Of a DNA stretch of 64,000 bases, positions 21,524 to 35,600 are shown piece by piece. A model generated the notes under the pieces. The model was not told the origin of the DNA and did no database searches. It saw only the letters and a list, made by a program, of their open reading frames with translations. Made by a program: the position numbers and the translations under genes. The stretch comes from Pleurodeles waltl (Eukaryota > Chordata > Amphibia > Caudata > Salamandridae), in NCBI RefSeq assembly GCF_031143425.1, contig NC_090444.1:61003533-61067532 (forward strand), in the 5' to 3' direction. Each line of letters begins with the position of its first letter. Within the stretch, counting starts at the first letter, position 1.

Positions 21524-23668
21524 AGAAGCAGACAGGCGTAAGGGAGCCAAGCGCTCACAGACTCTGTTGTATGAAGAAGCAGAGAGGCATAAGGCAGCCA
21601 AGCGCTCACAGACTCTGTTGTATGAAGAAGCAGACAGGCATAATGCAGCCAAGCGCTCACAGACTCTGTTGTATGAAGAAGCAGACTGGCGTAAGGCAGC
21701 CAAGCGCTCACAGACTCTGTTGTATGAAGAAGCAGACAGGCATAAGGCAGCCAAGCACTCAAGGACTCTGTTGATGAAGAAGCAGAGAGGCGTAAGGCAG
21801 CCAAGCACTCTCAGACTGTGGTGGTTGGTAGTGTATGAAGAAGCAGACAGGCGTAAGGGAGCCAAGCGCTCAAAGACTCTGTAGTATGAAGAAGCAGACA
21901 GGCATAAGGCAGCCAAGCGCTCACAGACTCTGTTGTATGAAGAAGCAGACAGGCATAAGGCAGCCAAGCGCTCACAGACTCTGTTGTATGAAGAAGCAGA
22001 TGGGCGTAAGGCAGCCAAGCGCTCACAGACTCTGTTGTATGAAGAAGCAGACAGGCGCAAGGCAAACAAGCGCTCACAGACTCTGTTGTATGAAGAAGCA
22101 GACAGGCGTAAGGCAGCTAAGCACTCACAGACTCTGTTGTATGAAGAAGCAGACAGGTGTAAGGCAGCCAAGCGCTCACACACTCTGTTGTATGAAGAAG
22201 CAGACAGGTGTAAGTCAGCCAAGGACTCACAGACTCTGTTGAATGAAGAAGCAGACAGGCGTAAGTCAGCCAAGTGCTCAGCAACTCTGTTGCATGAAGA
22301 AACAGACAAGTGTAAGTCAGCCAAGCGCTCACAGACTCTGTTGTATGAAGAAGCAGATGGGCATAAGGCAGCCAAGCGCTCACAGACTCTGTTGTATGAA
22401 GAAGCAGACGGGCTTAAGGCAGCCAAGCGCTCACAGACTCTGTTGTATGAAGAAGCATACAGGCATAAGGCAGCCAAGGGCTCACAGACTCTGTTGTATG
22501 AAGAAGCAAACCGGCGTAAGGCAGCTAAGCACTCACAGACTCTGTTGTATGAAGAAGGAGACAGGTGTAAGGCAGCCAAGCACTCTCAGACTGTGGTGGT
22601 TGGTAGTGTATGAAGAAGCAGACAGGTGTAAGGGAGCCAAGCGCTCACAGACTCTGTTGTATGAAGAAGCAGAGAGGCATAAGGCAGCCAAGCGCTCACA
22701 GACTCTGTTGTATGAAGAAGCAGACAGGCATAATGCAGCCACGCGCTCACAGACTCTGTTGTATGAAGAAGCAGACTGGCGTAAGGCAGCCAAGCGCTCA
22801 CAGACTCTGTTGTATGAAGAAGCAGACAGGCATAAGGCAGCCAAGCACTCAAGGACTCTGTTGATGAAGAAGCAGAGAGGCGTAAGGCAGCCAAGCACTC
22901 TCAGACTGTGGTGGTTGGTAGTGTATGAAGAAGCAGACAGGCGTAAGGGAGCCAAGCGCTCAAAGACTCTGTAGTATGAAGAAGCAGACAGGCATAAGGC
23001 AGCCAAGCGCTCACAGACTCTGTTGTATGAAGAAGCAGACAGGCATAAGGCAGCCAAGCGCTCACAGACTCTGTTGTATGAAGAAGCAGATGGGCGTAAG
23101 GCAGCCAAGCGCTCACAGACTCTGTTGTATGAAGAAGCAGACAGGCGCAAGGCAAACAAGCGCTCACAGACTCTGTTGTATGAAGAAGCAGACAGGCGTA
23201 AGGCAGCTAAGCACTCACAGACTCTGTTGTATGAAGAAGCAGACAGGTGTAAGGCAGCCAAGCGCTCACACACTCTGTTGTATGAAGAAGCAGACAGGTG
23301 TAAGTCAGCCAAGGACTCACAGACTCTGTTGAATGAAGAAGCAGACAGGCGTAAGTCAGCCAAGTGCTCAGCAACTCTGTTGCATGAAGAAACAGACAAG
23401 TGTAAGTCAGCCAAGCGCTCACAGACTCTGTTGTATGAAGAAGCAGATGGGCATAAGGCAGCCAAGCGCTCACAGACTCTGTTGTATGAAGAAGCAGACG
23501 GGCTTAAGGCAGCCAAGCGCTCACAGACTCTGTTGTATGAAGAAGCATACAGGCATAAGGCAGCCAAGGGCTCACAGACTCTGTTGTATGAAGAAGCAAA
23601 CAGGCGTAAGGCAGCTAAGCACTCACAGACTCTGTTGTATGAAGAAGGAGACAGGTGTAAGGCAGCCA
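21524..23668. repeat. Two tandem 1,090-bp higher-order repeats
   Basis: The copies are 21524-22613 and 22614 to about 23668. Landmarks are offset by exactly 1,090 (21835 with 22925, 21933 with 23023, 22243 with 23333). The length equals 21 units plus two 10-base insertions minus one base (a TTGATGAAG unit that has lost a T). A TAG-bearing CTCTGTAGTATG unit near 21890 recurs at 22980. Confidence 0.92.
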
Positions 23669-26600
23669 AGCGCTCACAGACTCTGTTGTATGAAGAAGCA
23701 GACAGGTGTAAGTCAGTCGTAAGTCAGCCAAGTGCTCACAGAATCTGTTGTATGAAAAGGCAGACAGGCGTAAGGCAGCCAAGAGCTCACAGACTCTGGT
23801 AGTTGGTAGTGTATGAAGAAACAGACAAGTGTAAGTCAGCCAAGCGCTCACAGACTCTGTTGTATGAAGAAGCAGATGGGCATAAGGCAGCCAAGCGCTC
23901 ACAGACTCTGTTGTTTGAAGAAGCAGACGGGCTTAAGGCAGCCAAGCGCTCACAGACTCTGTTGTATGAAGAAGCATACAGGCATAAGGCAGCCAAGGGC
24001 TCACAGACTCTGTTGTATGAAGAAGCAAACAGGCGTAAGGCAGCTAAGCACTCACAGACTCTGTTGTATGAAGAAGGAGACAGGTGTAAGGCAGCCAAGC
24101 GCTCACAGACTCTGCTGTATGAAGAAGCAGACAGGTGTAAGTCAGTCGTAAGTCAGCCAAGTGCTCACAGAATCTGTTGTATGAAAAGGCAGACAGGCGT
24201 AAGGCAGCCAAGAGCTCCCAGACTGTGGTGGTTGGTAGTGTATGAAGAAGTAGGCAGGCGTAAGGCAGCCAAGCGCTCTCAGACTGTGTTGTATCAAGAA
24301 GCAGACAGGCTTAAGTCAGCCAAGGACTCACAGACTCTGTTGTATGAAGAAGCAGACAAGCGTAAGGCAGCCAAGGACTCACAGACTCTGTTGTATGAAG
24401 AAGCAGACAGGCGTAAGTCAGCCAAGCGCTCACAGACTTTGGTGGTTGGTAGTGTATGAAGAAGCAGACAGGCAAAAGGGAGCCAAGCGCTCACAGACTC
24501 TGTTGTATGAAGAAGCAGACGGGGTAAGGCAGCCAAGCGCTCACAGACTCTGTTGTATGAGGAAGCAGACAGGGGTAAGGCAGCCAAGCGCTCACAGACT
24601 CTGTTGTATGAAGAAGCAGACAGGCATAAGGCAGCCAAGCGCTCACAGACTCTGTTGTATGAAGAAGCAGATGGGCGTAAGGCAGCCAAGCGCTCAAGGA
24701 CTCTGTTGTATGAAGAAGCAGAGAGGCGTAAGGCAGCCAAGCACTCTCAGACTGTGGTGGTTGGTAGTGTATGAAGAAGCAGACAGGTGTAAGGGAGCCA
24801 AGCGCTCACAGACTCTGTTGTATGAAGAAGCAGACAGGCATAAGGCAGCCAAGCGCTCACAGACTCTGTTGTATGAAGAAGCAGACAGGCGTAAGGCAGC
24901 CAAGCGCTCACAGACTCTGTTGTATGAAGAAGCAGACGGGCGTAAGGCAGCCAAGCGCTCACAGACTCTTTTGTCTGAAGAAGCAGACGAGCGTAAGGCA
25001 GCCAAGCGCTCAGACTCTGTTGTATGAAGAAGCAGACAGGCATAAGGCAGCCAAGCGCTCACAGACTCTGTTGTATGAAGAAGCAGACAGGCATAAGGCA
25101 GCCTAGCGCTCACAGACTCTGTTGTATGAAGAAGCAGAGAGGCGTGAGGGAGCCAAGCACTCTCAGACTGTGGTGGTTGGTAGTGTATGAAGAAGCAGAC
25201 AGGCGTGAGGGAGCCAAGCGCTCACAGACTCTGTTGTATGAAGAAGCAGACAGGCGTAAGGCAGCTAAGCACTCACAGACTCTGTTGTATGAAGAAGCAG
25301 ACAGGTGTAAGGCAGCCAAGCGCTCACAGACGCTGTTGTATGAAGAAGCAGACAGGTGTAAGTCAGTCGTAAGTCAGCCAAGTGCTCACAGAATCTGTTG
25401 TATGAAAAGGCAGACAGGCGTAAGGCAGCCAAGCGCTCTCAGACTGTGGTGGTTGGTAGTGTATGAAGACGAAGACAGGCGAAAGTCAGCCAAGCTTTCA
25501 CAGTCTCTGTTGTATGAAGAAGCAGACAGGCGTAAGGCAGCCAAGCACTCTCAGATTGTGGTGGTTGGTAGTGTATGAAGCAGCAGACAGGCTTAAGTCA
25601 GTCAAGCGATCACAGACTCTGTTGTATGAAGAAGCAGACAGGCGTAAGGCAGCCAAGGACTCACAGACTCTATTGTATGAAGAAGCAGACAGGCGCAAGG
25701 CAAACAAGCACTCTTAGACTCTGTTGTATGAAGAAGCAGACAGGCGTAAGTCAGCCAAGTGCTCACAGACTCTGTTGTATGAAGAAGCAGACAAGTGTAG
25801 CTCAGCCAAGTGCTCAATGACTCTGTTGTATGAAGAAGCAGACAGGCGTAAGTCAGCCAAGTGCTCACAGACTCTGTTGTATGAAGAAGCAGACAAGTGT
25901 AGCTCAGCCAAGCGCTCACAGACTCTGTTGTACGAAGAAGCAGACAGACATAAGTCAGCCAAGCGCCCACAGACTCTGTTGTATGAAGAAGCAGACAGGC
26001 GTAAGTCAGCCAAGTGCTCACAGACTCTGTTGTATGAAGAAGCAGACAAGTGTAGCTCAGCCAAGTGCTCAATGACTCTGTTGTATGAAGAAGCAGACGG
26101 GCGTAAGGCAGCCAAGCGCTCACAGACTCTGTTGTATGAAGAAGCAGACAGGCGTAAGGCAGCTAAGCACTCACAGACTCTGTTGTATGAAGAAGCAGAC
26201 ATGTGTAAGGCAGCCAAGCGCTCACAGACTCTGTTGTATGAAGAAGCAGACAGGTGTAAGTCAGTCGTAAGTCAGCCAAGTTCTCACAGAATCTTGTATG
26301 AAAAGGCAGACAGACGTAAGGCAGCCAAGCGCTCTCAGACTGTGGTGGTTGGTAGTGTATGAAGACGAAGACAGGCGAAAGTCAGCCAAGCTCTCACAGT
26401 ATCTGTTGTATGAAGAAGCAGACAGGCGAAAGTCAGCCAAGCGCTCACAGACTCTGTTGTATGAAGAAGCAGACAGGCGTAAGGCAGCCAAGCGCTCTCA
26501 GACTGTGTTGTATCAAGTAGCAGACAGGCTTAAGTCAGCCAAGCGATCACAGACTCTGTTGTATGAGGAAGCAGACAGGCGTAAGGCAGCCAAGCACTCA

Positions 26601-29438
26601 CAGACTCTTTTGTATGAAGAAGAAGACAGGCGTAAGGCAGCCAAGCGCTCACAGACTCTGTTGTATGAAGAAGCAGACAGGCATAAGGCAGCCAAGCGCT
26701 CACAGACTCTGTTGTATGAAGAAGTAGACAGGCATAAGGCAGCTAAGCCCTCAAGGACTCTGTTGTATGAAGAAGCAGAGAGGCGTAAGGCAGCCAAGCA
26801 CTCTCAGACTGTGGTGGTTGGTAGTGTATGAAGAAGCAGACAGGCAAAAGGGAGCCAAGCGCTCACAGACTCTGTTGTATGAAGAAGCAGACAGGCATAA
26901 GGCAGCCAAGCGCTCACAGACTCTGTTGTATGAAGAAGCAGACGGGCGTAAGGCAGCCAAGCGCTCACAGACTCTGTTGTATGAAGAAGCAGACGGGCGT
27001 AAGGCAGTCAAGCGCTCACAGACTCTGTTGTATGAAGAAGCAGACGGGCGTAAGGAAGCCAAGCGCTCACAGACTCTGTTGTAAGAAGAAGCAGACAGGC
27101 GTAAGGCAGCCAAGCCCTCACAGACTCTGTTGTATGAAGAAGCTGATAGGCGTAAGGCAGCCAAGCGCTCACAGACTCTGTTGTATGAAGAAGCAGACGG
27201 GCGTAAGGCAGCCAAGCCGTCACAGACTCTGTTGTATGAAGAAGCAGAAGGGCGTAAGACAGCCAAGCACTCACAGACTCTGTTGTATGAAGAAGCAGAC
27301 GGGCGTAAGGCAGCCAAGCGCTCACAGACTCTGTTGTATGAAGAAGCAGACAGGCATAAGGCAGCCAAGCGCTCACAGACTCTGTTGTATGAAGAAGCAG
27401 ACGGGCGTAAGGCAGCCAAGCGCTCACAGACTCTGTTGTATGAAGAAGCAGACAGGCATAAGGCAGCCAAGCGCTCACAGACTCTGTTGTATGAAGAAGC
27501 AGACAGGCAGAAGGCAGCCTAGCGCTCACAGACTCTGTTGTATGAAGAAGCAGAGAGGTGTGAGGGAGCCAAGCACTCTCAGACTGTGGTGGTTGGTAGT
27601 GTATGAAGAAGCAGACAGGCGTGAGGGAGCCAAGCGCTCACAGACTCTGTTGTATGAAGAAGCAGACAGGCGTAAGGCAGCTAAGCACTCACAGACTCTG
27701 TTGTATGAAGAAGCAGACAGGTGTAAGGCAGCCAAGCGCTCACAGACGCTGTTGTATGAAGAAGCAGACAGGTGTAAGTCAGTCGTAAGTCAGCCAAGTG
27801 CTCACAGAATCTGTTGTATGAAAAGGCAGACAGGCGTAAGGCAGCCAAGCGCTCTCAGACTGTGGTGGTTGGTAGTGTATGAAGACGAAGACAGGCGAAA
27901 GTCAGCCAAGCTTTCACAGTCTCTGTTGTATGAAGAAGCAGACAGGCGTAAGGCAGCCAAGCACTCTCAGATTGTGGTGGTTGGTAGTGTATGAAGCAGC
28001 AGACAGGCTTAAGTCAGTCAAGCGATCACAGACTCTGTTGTATGAAGAAGCAGACAGGTGTAAGGCAGCCAAGCGCTCACAGACTCTGTTGTATGAAGAA
28101 GTAGACGGGCGTAAGGCAGCCAAGCCCTCACAGACTCTGTTGTATGAAGAAGCAGAAGGGCGTAAGACAGCCAAGCACTCACAGACTCTGTTGTATGAAG
28201 AAGCAGACGGGCGTAAGGCAGCCAAGCGCTCACAGACTCTGTTGTATGAAGAAGCAGACAGGCATAAGGCAGCCAAGCGCTCACAGACTCTGTTGTATGA
28301 AGAAGCAGACGGGCGTAAGGCAGCCAAGCGCTCACAGACTCTGTTGTATGAAGAAGCAGACAGGCATAAGGCAGCCAAGCACTCAAGGACTCTGTTGTAT
28401 GAAGAAGCAGAGAGGCGTAAGGCAGCCAAGCACTCTCAGACTGTGGTGGTTGGTAGTGTATGAAGAAGCAGACAGGTGTAAGGGAGCCAAGCGCTCACAG
28501 ACTCTGTTGTATGAAGAAGCAGACAGGCATAAGGCAGCCAAGCGCTCACACACTCTGTTGTATGAAGAAGCAGACAGACATAAGGCAGCCAAGCGCTCAC
28601 AGACTCTGTTGTATGAAGAAGCAGACGGGCGTAAGGCAGCCAAGCGCTCACAGACTCTGTTGTATGAAGAAGCAGACGCCATAAGGCAGCCAAGCGCTCA
28701 CAGACTCTGTTGTATGAAGAAGCAGACGGGCGTAAGGCAGCCAAGGGCTCACAGACTCTGTTGTATGAAGAAGCAGACAGGCGCAAGGCAAACAAGTGCT
28801 CACAGACTCTGTTGTATGAAGAAGCAGACAGGCGTAAGGCAGCTAAGCACTCACAGACTCTGTTGTATGAAGAAGCAGACAGGTGTAAGGCAGCCAAGCG
28901 CTCACACACGCTGTTGTATGAAGAAGCAGACAGGTGTAAGTCAGCCAAGGACTCACAGACTCTGTTGAATGAAGAAGCAGACAGGCGTAAGTCAGCCAAG
29001 TGCTCACAGACTCTGTTGTATGAAGAAGCAGACACGTGTAGGTCAGCCAAGTGCTCAGCAACTCTGTTGCATGAAGAAACAGACAAGTGTAAGTCAGCCA
29101 AGCGCTCACAGACTCTGTTGTATGAAGAAGCAGATGGGCATAAGGCAGCCAAGCGCTCACAGACTCTGTTGTATGAAGAAGCAGACGGGCTTAAGGCAGC
29201 CAAGCGCTCACAGACTCTGTTGTATGAAGAAGCATACAGGCATAAGGCAGCCAAGGGCTCACAGACTCTGTTGTATGAAGAAGCAAAGAGGCGTAAGGCA
29301 GCTAAGCACTCACAGACTCTGTTGTATGAAGAAGCAGACAGGTGTAAGTCAGTCTTAAGTCAGCCAAGTGCTCACAGAATCTGTTGTATGAAAAGGCAGA
29401 CAGGCGTAAGGCAGCCAAGCGCTCTCAGACTCTGGTAG
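23669..29438. repeat. Array 3 mosaic segment
   Basis: A patchwork of pieces seen elsewhere. The 470-bp block at 25110-25578 recurs at 27526-27994 (offset 2,416). A family-A-like 724-type stretch occupies about 26767-27530. 62-bp units with CAGTCGTAAG occur at about 23710, 24135, 25360, 26260 and 27780. Units with AAGTGTAGCTCAGCC near 25790-26060 form a distinct subfamily. It is best read as repeated unequal exchange and insertion of blocks. Confidence 0.8.
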
Positions 29439-32154
29439 TTGGTAGTGTATGAAGAAGCAGACAGGCGTAAGGGAGCCAAGCGCTCACAGACTCTGTTGTA
29501 TGAAGAAGCAGACAGGCATAAGGCAGCCAAGCGCTCACAGACTCTGTTGTATGAAGAAGCAGACAGGTGTAAGTCAGTCGTAAGTCAGCAAAGTGCTCAC
29601 AGAATCTGTTGTATGAAAAGGCAGACAGGCGTAAGGCAGCCAAGCGCTCCCAGACTGTGGTGGTTGGTAGTGTATGAAGAAGCAGACAGGCGTAAGGCAG
29701 CCAAGCGCTCTCAGACTGTGTTGTATCAAGAAGCAGACAGGCTTAAGTCAGCCAAGGACTCACAGACTCTGTTGTATGAAGAAGCAGACGGGGTAAGGCA
29801 GCCAAGCGCTCACAGACTCTGTTGTATGAGGAAGCAGACGGGGGTAAGGCAGCCAAGCGCTCACAGACTCTGTTGTATGAAGAAGCAGACAGGCATAAGG
29901 CAGCCAAGCGCTCACAGACTCTGTTGTATGAAGAAGCAGATGGGCGTAAGGCAGCCAAGCGCTCAAGGACTCTGTTGTATGAAGAAGCAGACAGGCGTAA
30001 GGCAGCCAAGCACTCTCAGACTGTGGTGGTTGGTAGTGTATGAAGAAGCAGACAGGTGTAAGGGAGCTAAGCGCTCAGAGACTCTGTTGTATGAAGAAGC
30101 AGACAGGCATAAGGCAGCCAAGCGCTCAGAGACTCTGTTGTATGAAGAAGCAGACAGGCGTAAGGCAGCCAAGCGCTCACAGACTCTGTTGTATGAAGAA
30201 GCAGACGGGCGTAAGGCAGCCAAGCGCTCACAGACTCTGTTGTCTGAAGAAGCAGACGAGCGTAAGGCAGCCAAGCGCTCACAGACTCTGTTGTATGAAG
30301 AAGCAGACAGGCATAAGGCAGCCAAGCGCTCACAGACTCTGTTGTATGAAGAAGCAGAGAGGCGTGAGGGAGCCAAGCACTCTCAGACTGTGGTGGTTGG
30401 TAGTGTATGAAGAAGCAGACAGGCGTGAGGGAGCCAAGCGCTCACAGACTCTGTTGTATGAAGAAGCAGACAGGCGCAAGGCAAACAAGCGCTCACAGAC
30501 TCTGTTGTATGAAGAAGCAGACAGGCGTAAGGCAGCTAAGCACTCACAGACTGTGTTGTATGAAGAAGCAGACAGGTGTAAGGCAGCCAAGCGCTCACAC
30601 ACGCTGTTGTATGAAGAAGCAGACAGGTGTAAGTCAGCCAAGGACTCACAGACTCTGTTGAATGAAGAAGCAGACAGGCGTAAGTCAGCCAAGTGCTCAC
30701 AGACTCTGTTGTATGAAGAAGCAGACAAGTGTAGGTCAGCCAAGTGCTCAGCAACTCTGTTGCATGAAGAAACAGACAAGTGTAAGTCAGCCAAGCGCTC
30801 ACAGACTCTGTTGTATGAAGAAGCAGATGGGCATAAGGCAGCCAAGCGCTCACAGACTCTGTTGTATGAAGAAGCAGACGGGCTTAAGGCAGCCAAGCGC
30901 TCACAGACACTGTTGTATGAAGAAGCATACAGGCATAAGGCAGCCAAGGGCTCACAGACTCTGTTGTATGAAGAAGCAAAGAGGCGTAAGGCAGCTAAGC
31001 ACTCACAGACTCTATTGTATGAAGAAGCAGACAGGTGTAAGGCAGCCAAGCGCTCACAGACTCTGTTGTATGAAGAAGCAGACAGGTGTAAGTCAGTCGT
31101 AAGTCAGCCAAGTGCTCACAGAATCTGTTGTATGAAAAGGCAGACAGGCGTAAGGCAGCCAAGCGCTCTCAGACTCTGGTAGTTGGTAGTATATGAAGAA
31201 GCAGACAGGCGTAAGGGAGCCAAGTGCTCACAGACTCTGTTGTATGAAGAAGCAGACAGGCATAAGGCAGCCAAGCGCTCACAGACTCTGTTGTATGAAG
31301 AAGCAGACAGGTGTAAGTCAGTCGTAAGTCAGCAAAGTGCTCACAGAATCTGTTGTATGAAAAGGCAGACAGGCGTAAGGCAGCCAAGTGCTCCCAGACT
31401 GTGGTGGTTGGTAGTGTATGAAGAAGCAGACAGGCGTAAGGCAGCCAAGCGCTCTCAGACTGTGTTGTATCAAGAAGCAGACAGGCTTAAGTCAGCCAAG
31501 GACTCACAGACTCTGTTGTATGAAGAAGCAGACGGGGTAAGGCAGCCAAGCGCTCACAGACTCTGTTGTATGAGGAAGCAGACGGGGGTAAGGCAGCCAA
31601 GCGCTCACAGACTCTGTTGTATGAAGAAGCAGACAGGCATAAGGCAACAAAGCGCTCACAGACTCTGTTGTATGAAGAAGCAGATGGGCGTAAGGCAGCC
31701 AAGCGCTCAAGGACTCTGTTGTATGAAGAAGCAGACAGGCGTAAGGCAGCCAAGCACTCTCAGACTGTGGTGGTTGGTAGTGTATGAAGAAGCAGACAGG
31801 TGTAAGGGAGCCAAGCGCTCACAGACTCTGTTGTATGAAGAAGCAGACAGGCATAAGGCAGCCAAGCGCTCACAGACTCTGTTGTATGAAGAAGCAGACA
31901 GGCGTAAGGCAGCCAAGCGCTCACAGACTCTGTTGTATGAAGAAGCAGACGGGCGTAAGGCAGCCAAGCGCTCACAGACTCTGTTGTCTGAAGAAGCAGA
32001 CGAGCGTAAGGCAGCCAAGCGCTCACAGACTCTGTTGTATGAAGAAGCAGACAGGCATAAGGCAGCCAAGCGCTCACAGACTCTGTTGTATGAAGAAGCA
32101 GAGAGGCGTGAGGGAGCCAAGCACTCTCAGACTGTGGTGGTTGGTAGTGTATGA
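29439..32154. repeat. 1,744-bp higher-order repeat, one full and one partial copy (family B)
   Basis: Landmarks at 29439, 29743, 29822 and 30040 recur at 31183, 31487, 31566 and 31784 (offset 1,744). Diagnostic features of family B are units with GCGTGAGGGAGCC, 62-bp units and the 50-bp GACGGGGTAAGG unit. The block from about 30.4 to 32.7 kb is copied again 19,265 bp downstream. Confidence 0.88.
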
Positions 32155-32669
32155 AGAAGCAGACAGGCGTGAGGGAGCCAAGCGCTCACAGACTCTGTTG
32201 TATGAAGAAGCAGACAAGTGTAGCTCAGCCAAGTGCTCAACGATTCTATTGGATGAAATAACAGACAAGTGTAAGTCAGCCAAGCGCTCACAGACTCTGT
32301 TGTATGAAGAAGCAGACGGGCATAAGGCAGCCAATCGCTCACAGACTCTGTTGTATGAAGAAGCAGACAGGCGTAAGGCAGCTAAGCACTCACAGACTCT
32401 GTTGTATGAAGAAGCAGACAGGTGTAAGGCAGCCAAGCGCTCACAGACTCTGTTGTATGAAGAAGCAGACAGGTGTAAGTCAGTCGTAAGTCAGCCAAGT
32501 GCTCACAGAATCTTGTATGAAAAGGCAGACAGGCGTAAGGCAGCCAAGCGCTCTCAGACTGTGGTGGTTGGTAGTGTATGAAGACGAAGACAGGCGAAAG
32601 TCAGCCAAGCTCTCACAGTATCTGTTGTATGAAGAAGCAGACAGGCGAAAGTCAGCGAAGCGCTCACAG

Positions 32670-35600
32670 ACTCTGTTGTATGAAGAAGCAGACAGGCATA
32701 AGGCAGCCAAGCGCTCACAGACTCTCTTGTATGAAGAAGCAGACGGGCGTAAGGCAGCCAAGCGCTCACAGACTCTGTTGTATGAAGAAGCAGACGGGCG
32801 TAAGGCAGTCAAGCGCTCACAGACTCTGTTGTATGATGAAGCAGACGGGCGTAAGGAAGCCAAGCGCTCACAGACTCTGTTGTAAGAAGAAGCAGACAGG
32901 CGTAAGGCAGCCAAGCCCTCACAGACTCTGTTGTATGAAGAAGCAGATAGGCGTAAGGCAGCCAAGCGCTCACAGACTCTGTTGTATGAAGAAGCAGACG
33001 GGCGTAAGGTAGCCAAGCCCTCACAGACTCTGTTGTATGAAGAAGCAGAAGGGCGTAAGACAGCCAAGCACTCACAGACTCTGTTGTATGAAGAAGCAGA
33101 CAGGCGTAAGGCAGCCAAGCACTCACAGACTCTGTTGTATGAAGAAGCAGACAGGCATAAGGCAGCCAAGCGCTCACAGACTCTGTTGTATGAAGAAGCA
33201 GACGGGCGTAAGGCAGCCAAGCGCTCACAGACTCTGTTGTATGAAGAAGCAGGCAGGCATAAGGCAGCCAAGCACTCAAGGACTCTGTTGTATGAAGAAG
33301 CAGTGAGGCGTAAGGCAGCCAAGCACTCTCAGACTGTGGTGGTTGGTAGTGTATGAAGAAGCAGACAGGCGTAAGGTAGCCACGCTCTCACAGACTCTGT
33401 TGTATGAAGAAGCAGACAGGCATAAGGTAGCCAAGCGCTCACAGACTCTGTTGTATGAAAAAGCACACAGGCATAAGGCAGCCAAGCGCTCACAGACTCT
33501 GTTGTATGAAGAAGCAGAGAGGCGTAAGGCAGCCAAGCATTCTCAGACTGTGGTGGTTGGTAGTGTATGAAGAAACAGACAGGCGTAAGTCAGCCAAGCG
33601 CTCACAGACTGTGTTGTATGAAGAAGCAGACGGGTGTAAGGCAGCCAAGCGCTCTCAGACTCTGTTGTATGAAGAAGCAGAGAGGCGTAAGGCAGCCAAG
33701 CACTCTCAGACTGTGGTGGTTGGTAGTGTATGAAGAAGCAGACAGGCGTAAGTCAGCCAAGCGCTCTCAGACTCTGTTGTATGAAGAAGCAGACAGGCAT
33801 AAGGCAGCCAAGCCCTCACAGACTCTGTTGCATGAAGAAGCAGATAGGCATAAGGCAGCCAAGCGCTCACAGACTCTGTTGTATGAAGAAGCAGACAGGC
33901 GTAAGGCAGCCAAGCAGCGCTCACAGACTCTGTTGTATGAAGAAGCAAACGGGCGTAAGGCAGCCAAGCGCTCACAGACTCTGTTGTATGAAGAAGCAGA
34001 CAGGCATAAGGCAGCCAAGCGCTCACAGACTCTGTTGTATGAAGAAGAAGACAGGCGTAAGGCAGGCAAGCGCTCACAGACTCTGTTGTATGAAGAAGCA
34101 GACAGGCATAAGGCAGCCAAGCGCTCACAGACTCTGTTGTATGAAGAAGCATACAGGCATAAGGCAGCTAAGCACTCAAGGACTCTGTTGTATGAAGAAG
34201 CAGAGAGGCGTAAGGCAGCCAAGCACTCTCAGACTGTGGTGGTTGGTAGTGTATGAAGAAGTAGACAGGCATAAGGCAGCCAAGCGCTCACAGACTCTGT
34301 TGTATGAAGAAGCAGACGGGCGTAAGGCAGCCAAGCGCTCACAGACTCTGTTGTATGAAGAAGCAGACGGGCATAAGGCAGTCAAGCGCTCACAGACTCT
34401 GTTGTATGAAGAAGCAGACGGGCGTAAGGAAGCCAAGCGCTCACAGATTCTGTTGTAAGAAGAAGCAGACAGGCATAAGGCAGCCAAGCCCTCACAGACT
34501 CTGTTGTATGAAGAAGCAGATAGGCGTAAGGCAGCCAAGCGCTCACAGACTCTGTTGTATGAAGAAGTAGACGGGCGTAAGGCAGCCAAGCCCTCACAGA
34601 CTCTGTTGTATGAAGAAGCAGAAGGGCGTAAGACAGCCAAGCACTCACAGACTCTGTTGTATGAAGAAGCAGACGGGCGTAAGGCAGCCAAGCAGCGCTC
34701 ACAGACTCTGTTGTATGAAGAAGCAAACGGGCGTAAGGCAGCCAAGCGCTCACAGACTCTGTTGTATGAAGAAGCAGACAGGCGTAAGGCAGCCAAGCGC
34801 TCACAGACTCTGTGGTATGAAGAAGAAGACAGGCGTAAGGCAGCCAAGCGCTCACAGACTCTGTTGTATGAAGAAGCAGACAGGCATAAGTCAGCCAAGC
34901 GCTCACAGACTCTGTTGTATGAAGAAGCAGACAGGCATAAGGCAGCCAAGCCCTCACAGACTCTGTTGTATGAAGAAGCAGATAGGCATAAGGCAGCCAA
35001 GCGCTCACAGACTCTGTTGTATGAAGAAGCAGACAGGCGTAAGGCAGCCAAGCAGCGCTCACAGACTCTGTTGTATGAAGAAGCAAACGGGCGTAAGGCA
35101 GCCAAGCGCTCACAGACTCTGTTGTATGAAGAAGCAGACAGGCATAAGGCAGCCAAGCGCTCACAGACTCTGTTGTATGAAGAAGAAGACAGGCGTAAGG
35201 CAGCCAAGCGCTCACAGACTCTGTTGTATGAAGAAGCAGACAGGCATAAGGCAGCCAAGCGCTCACAGACTCTGTTGTATGAAGAAGCAGACAGGCATAA
35301 GGCAGCTAAGCACTCAAGGACTCTGTTGTATGAAGAAGCAGAGAGGCGTAAGGCAGCCAAGCACTCTCAAACTGTGGTGGTTGGTAGTGTATGAAGAAGC
35401 AGACAGGCAAAAGGGAGCCAAGCGCTCACAGACTCTGTTGTATGAAGAAGCAGACAGGCATAAGGCAGCCAAGCGCTCACAGACTCTGTTGTATGAAGAA
35501 GCAGACGGGCGTAAGGCAGCCAAGCGCTCACAGACTCTGTTGTATGAAGAAGCAGACGGGCGTAAGGCAGTCAAGCGCTCACAGACTCTGTTGTATGAAG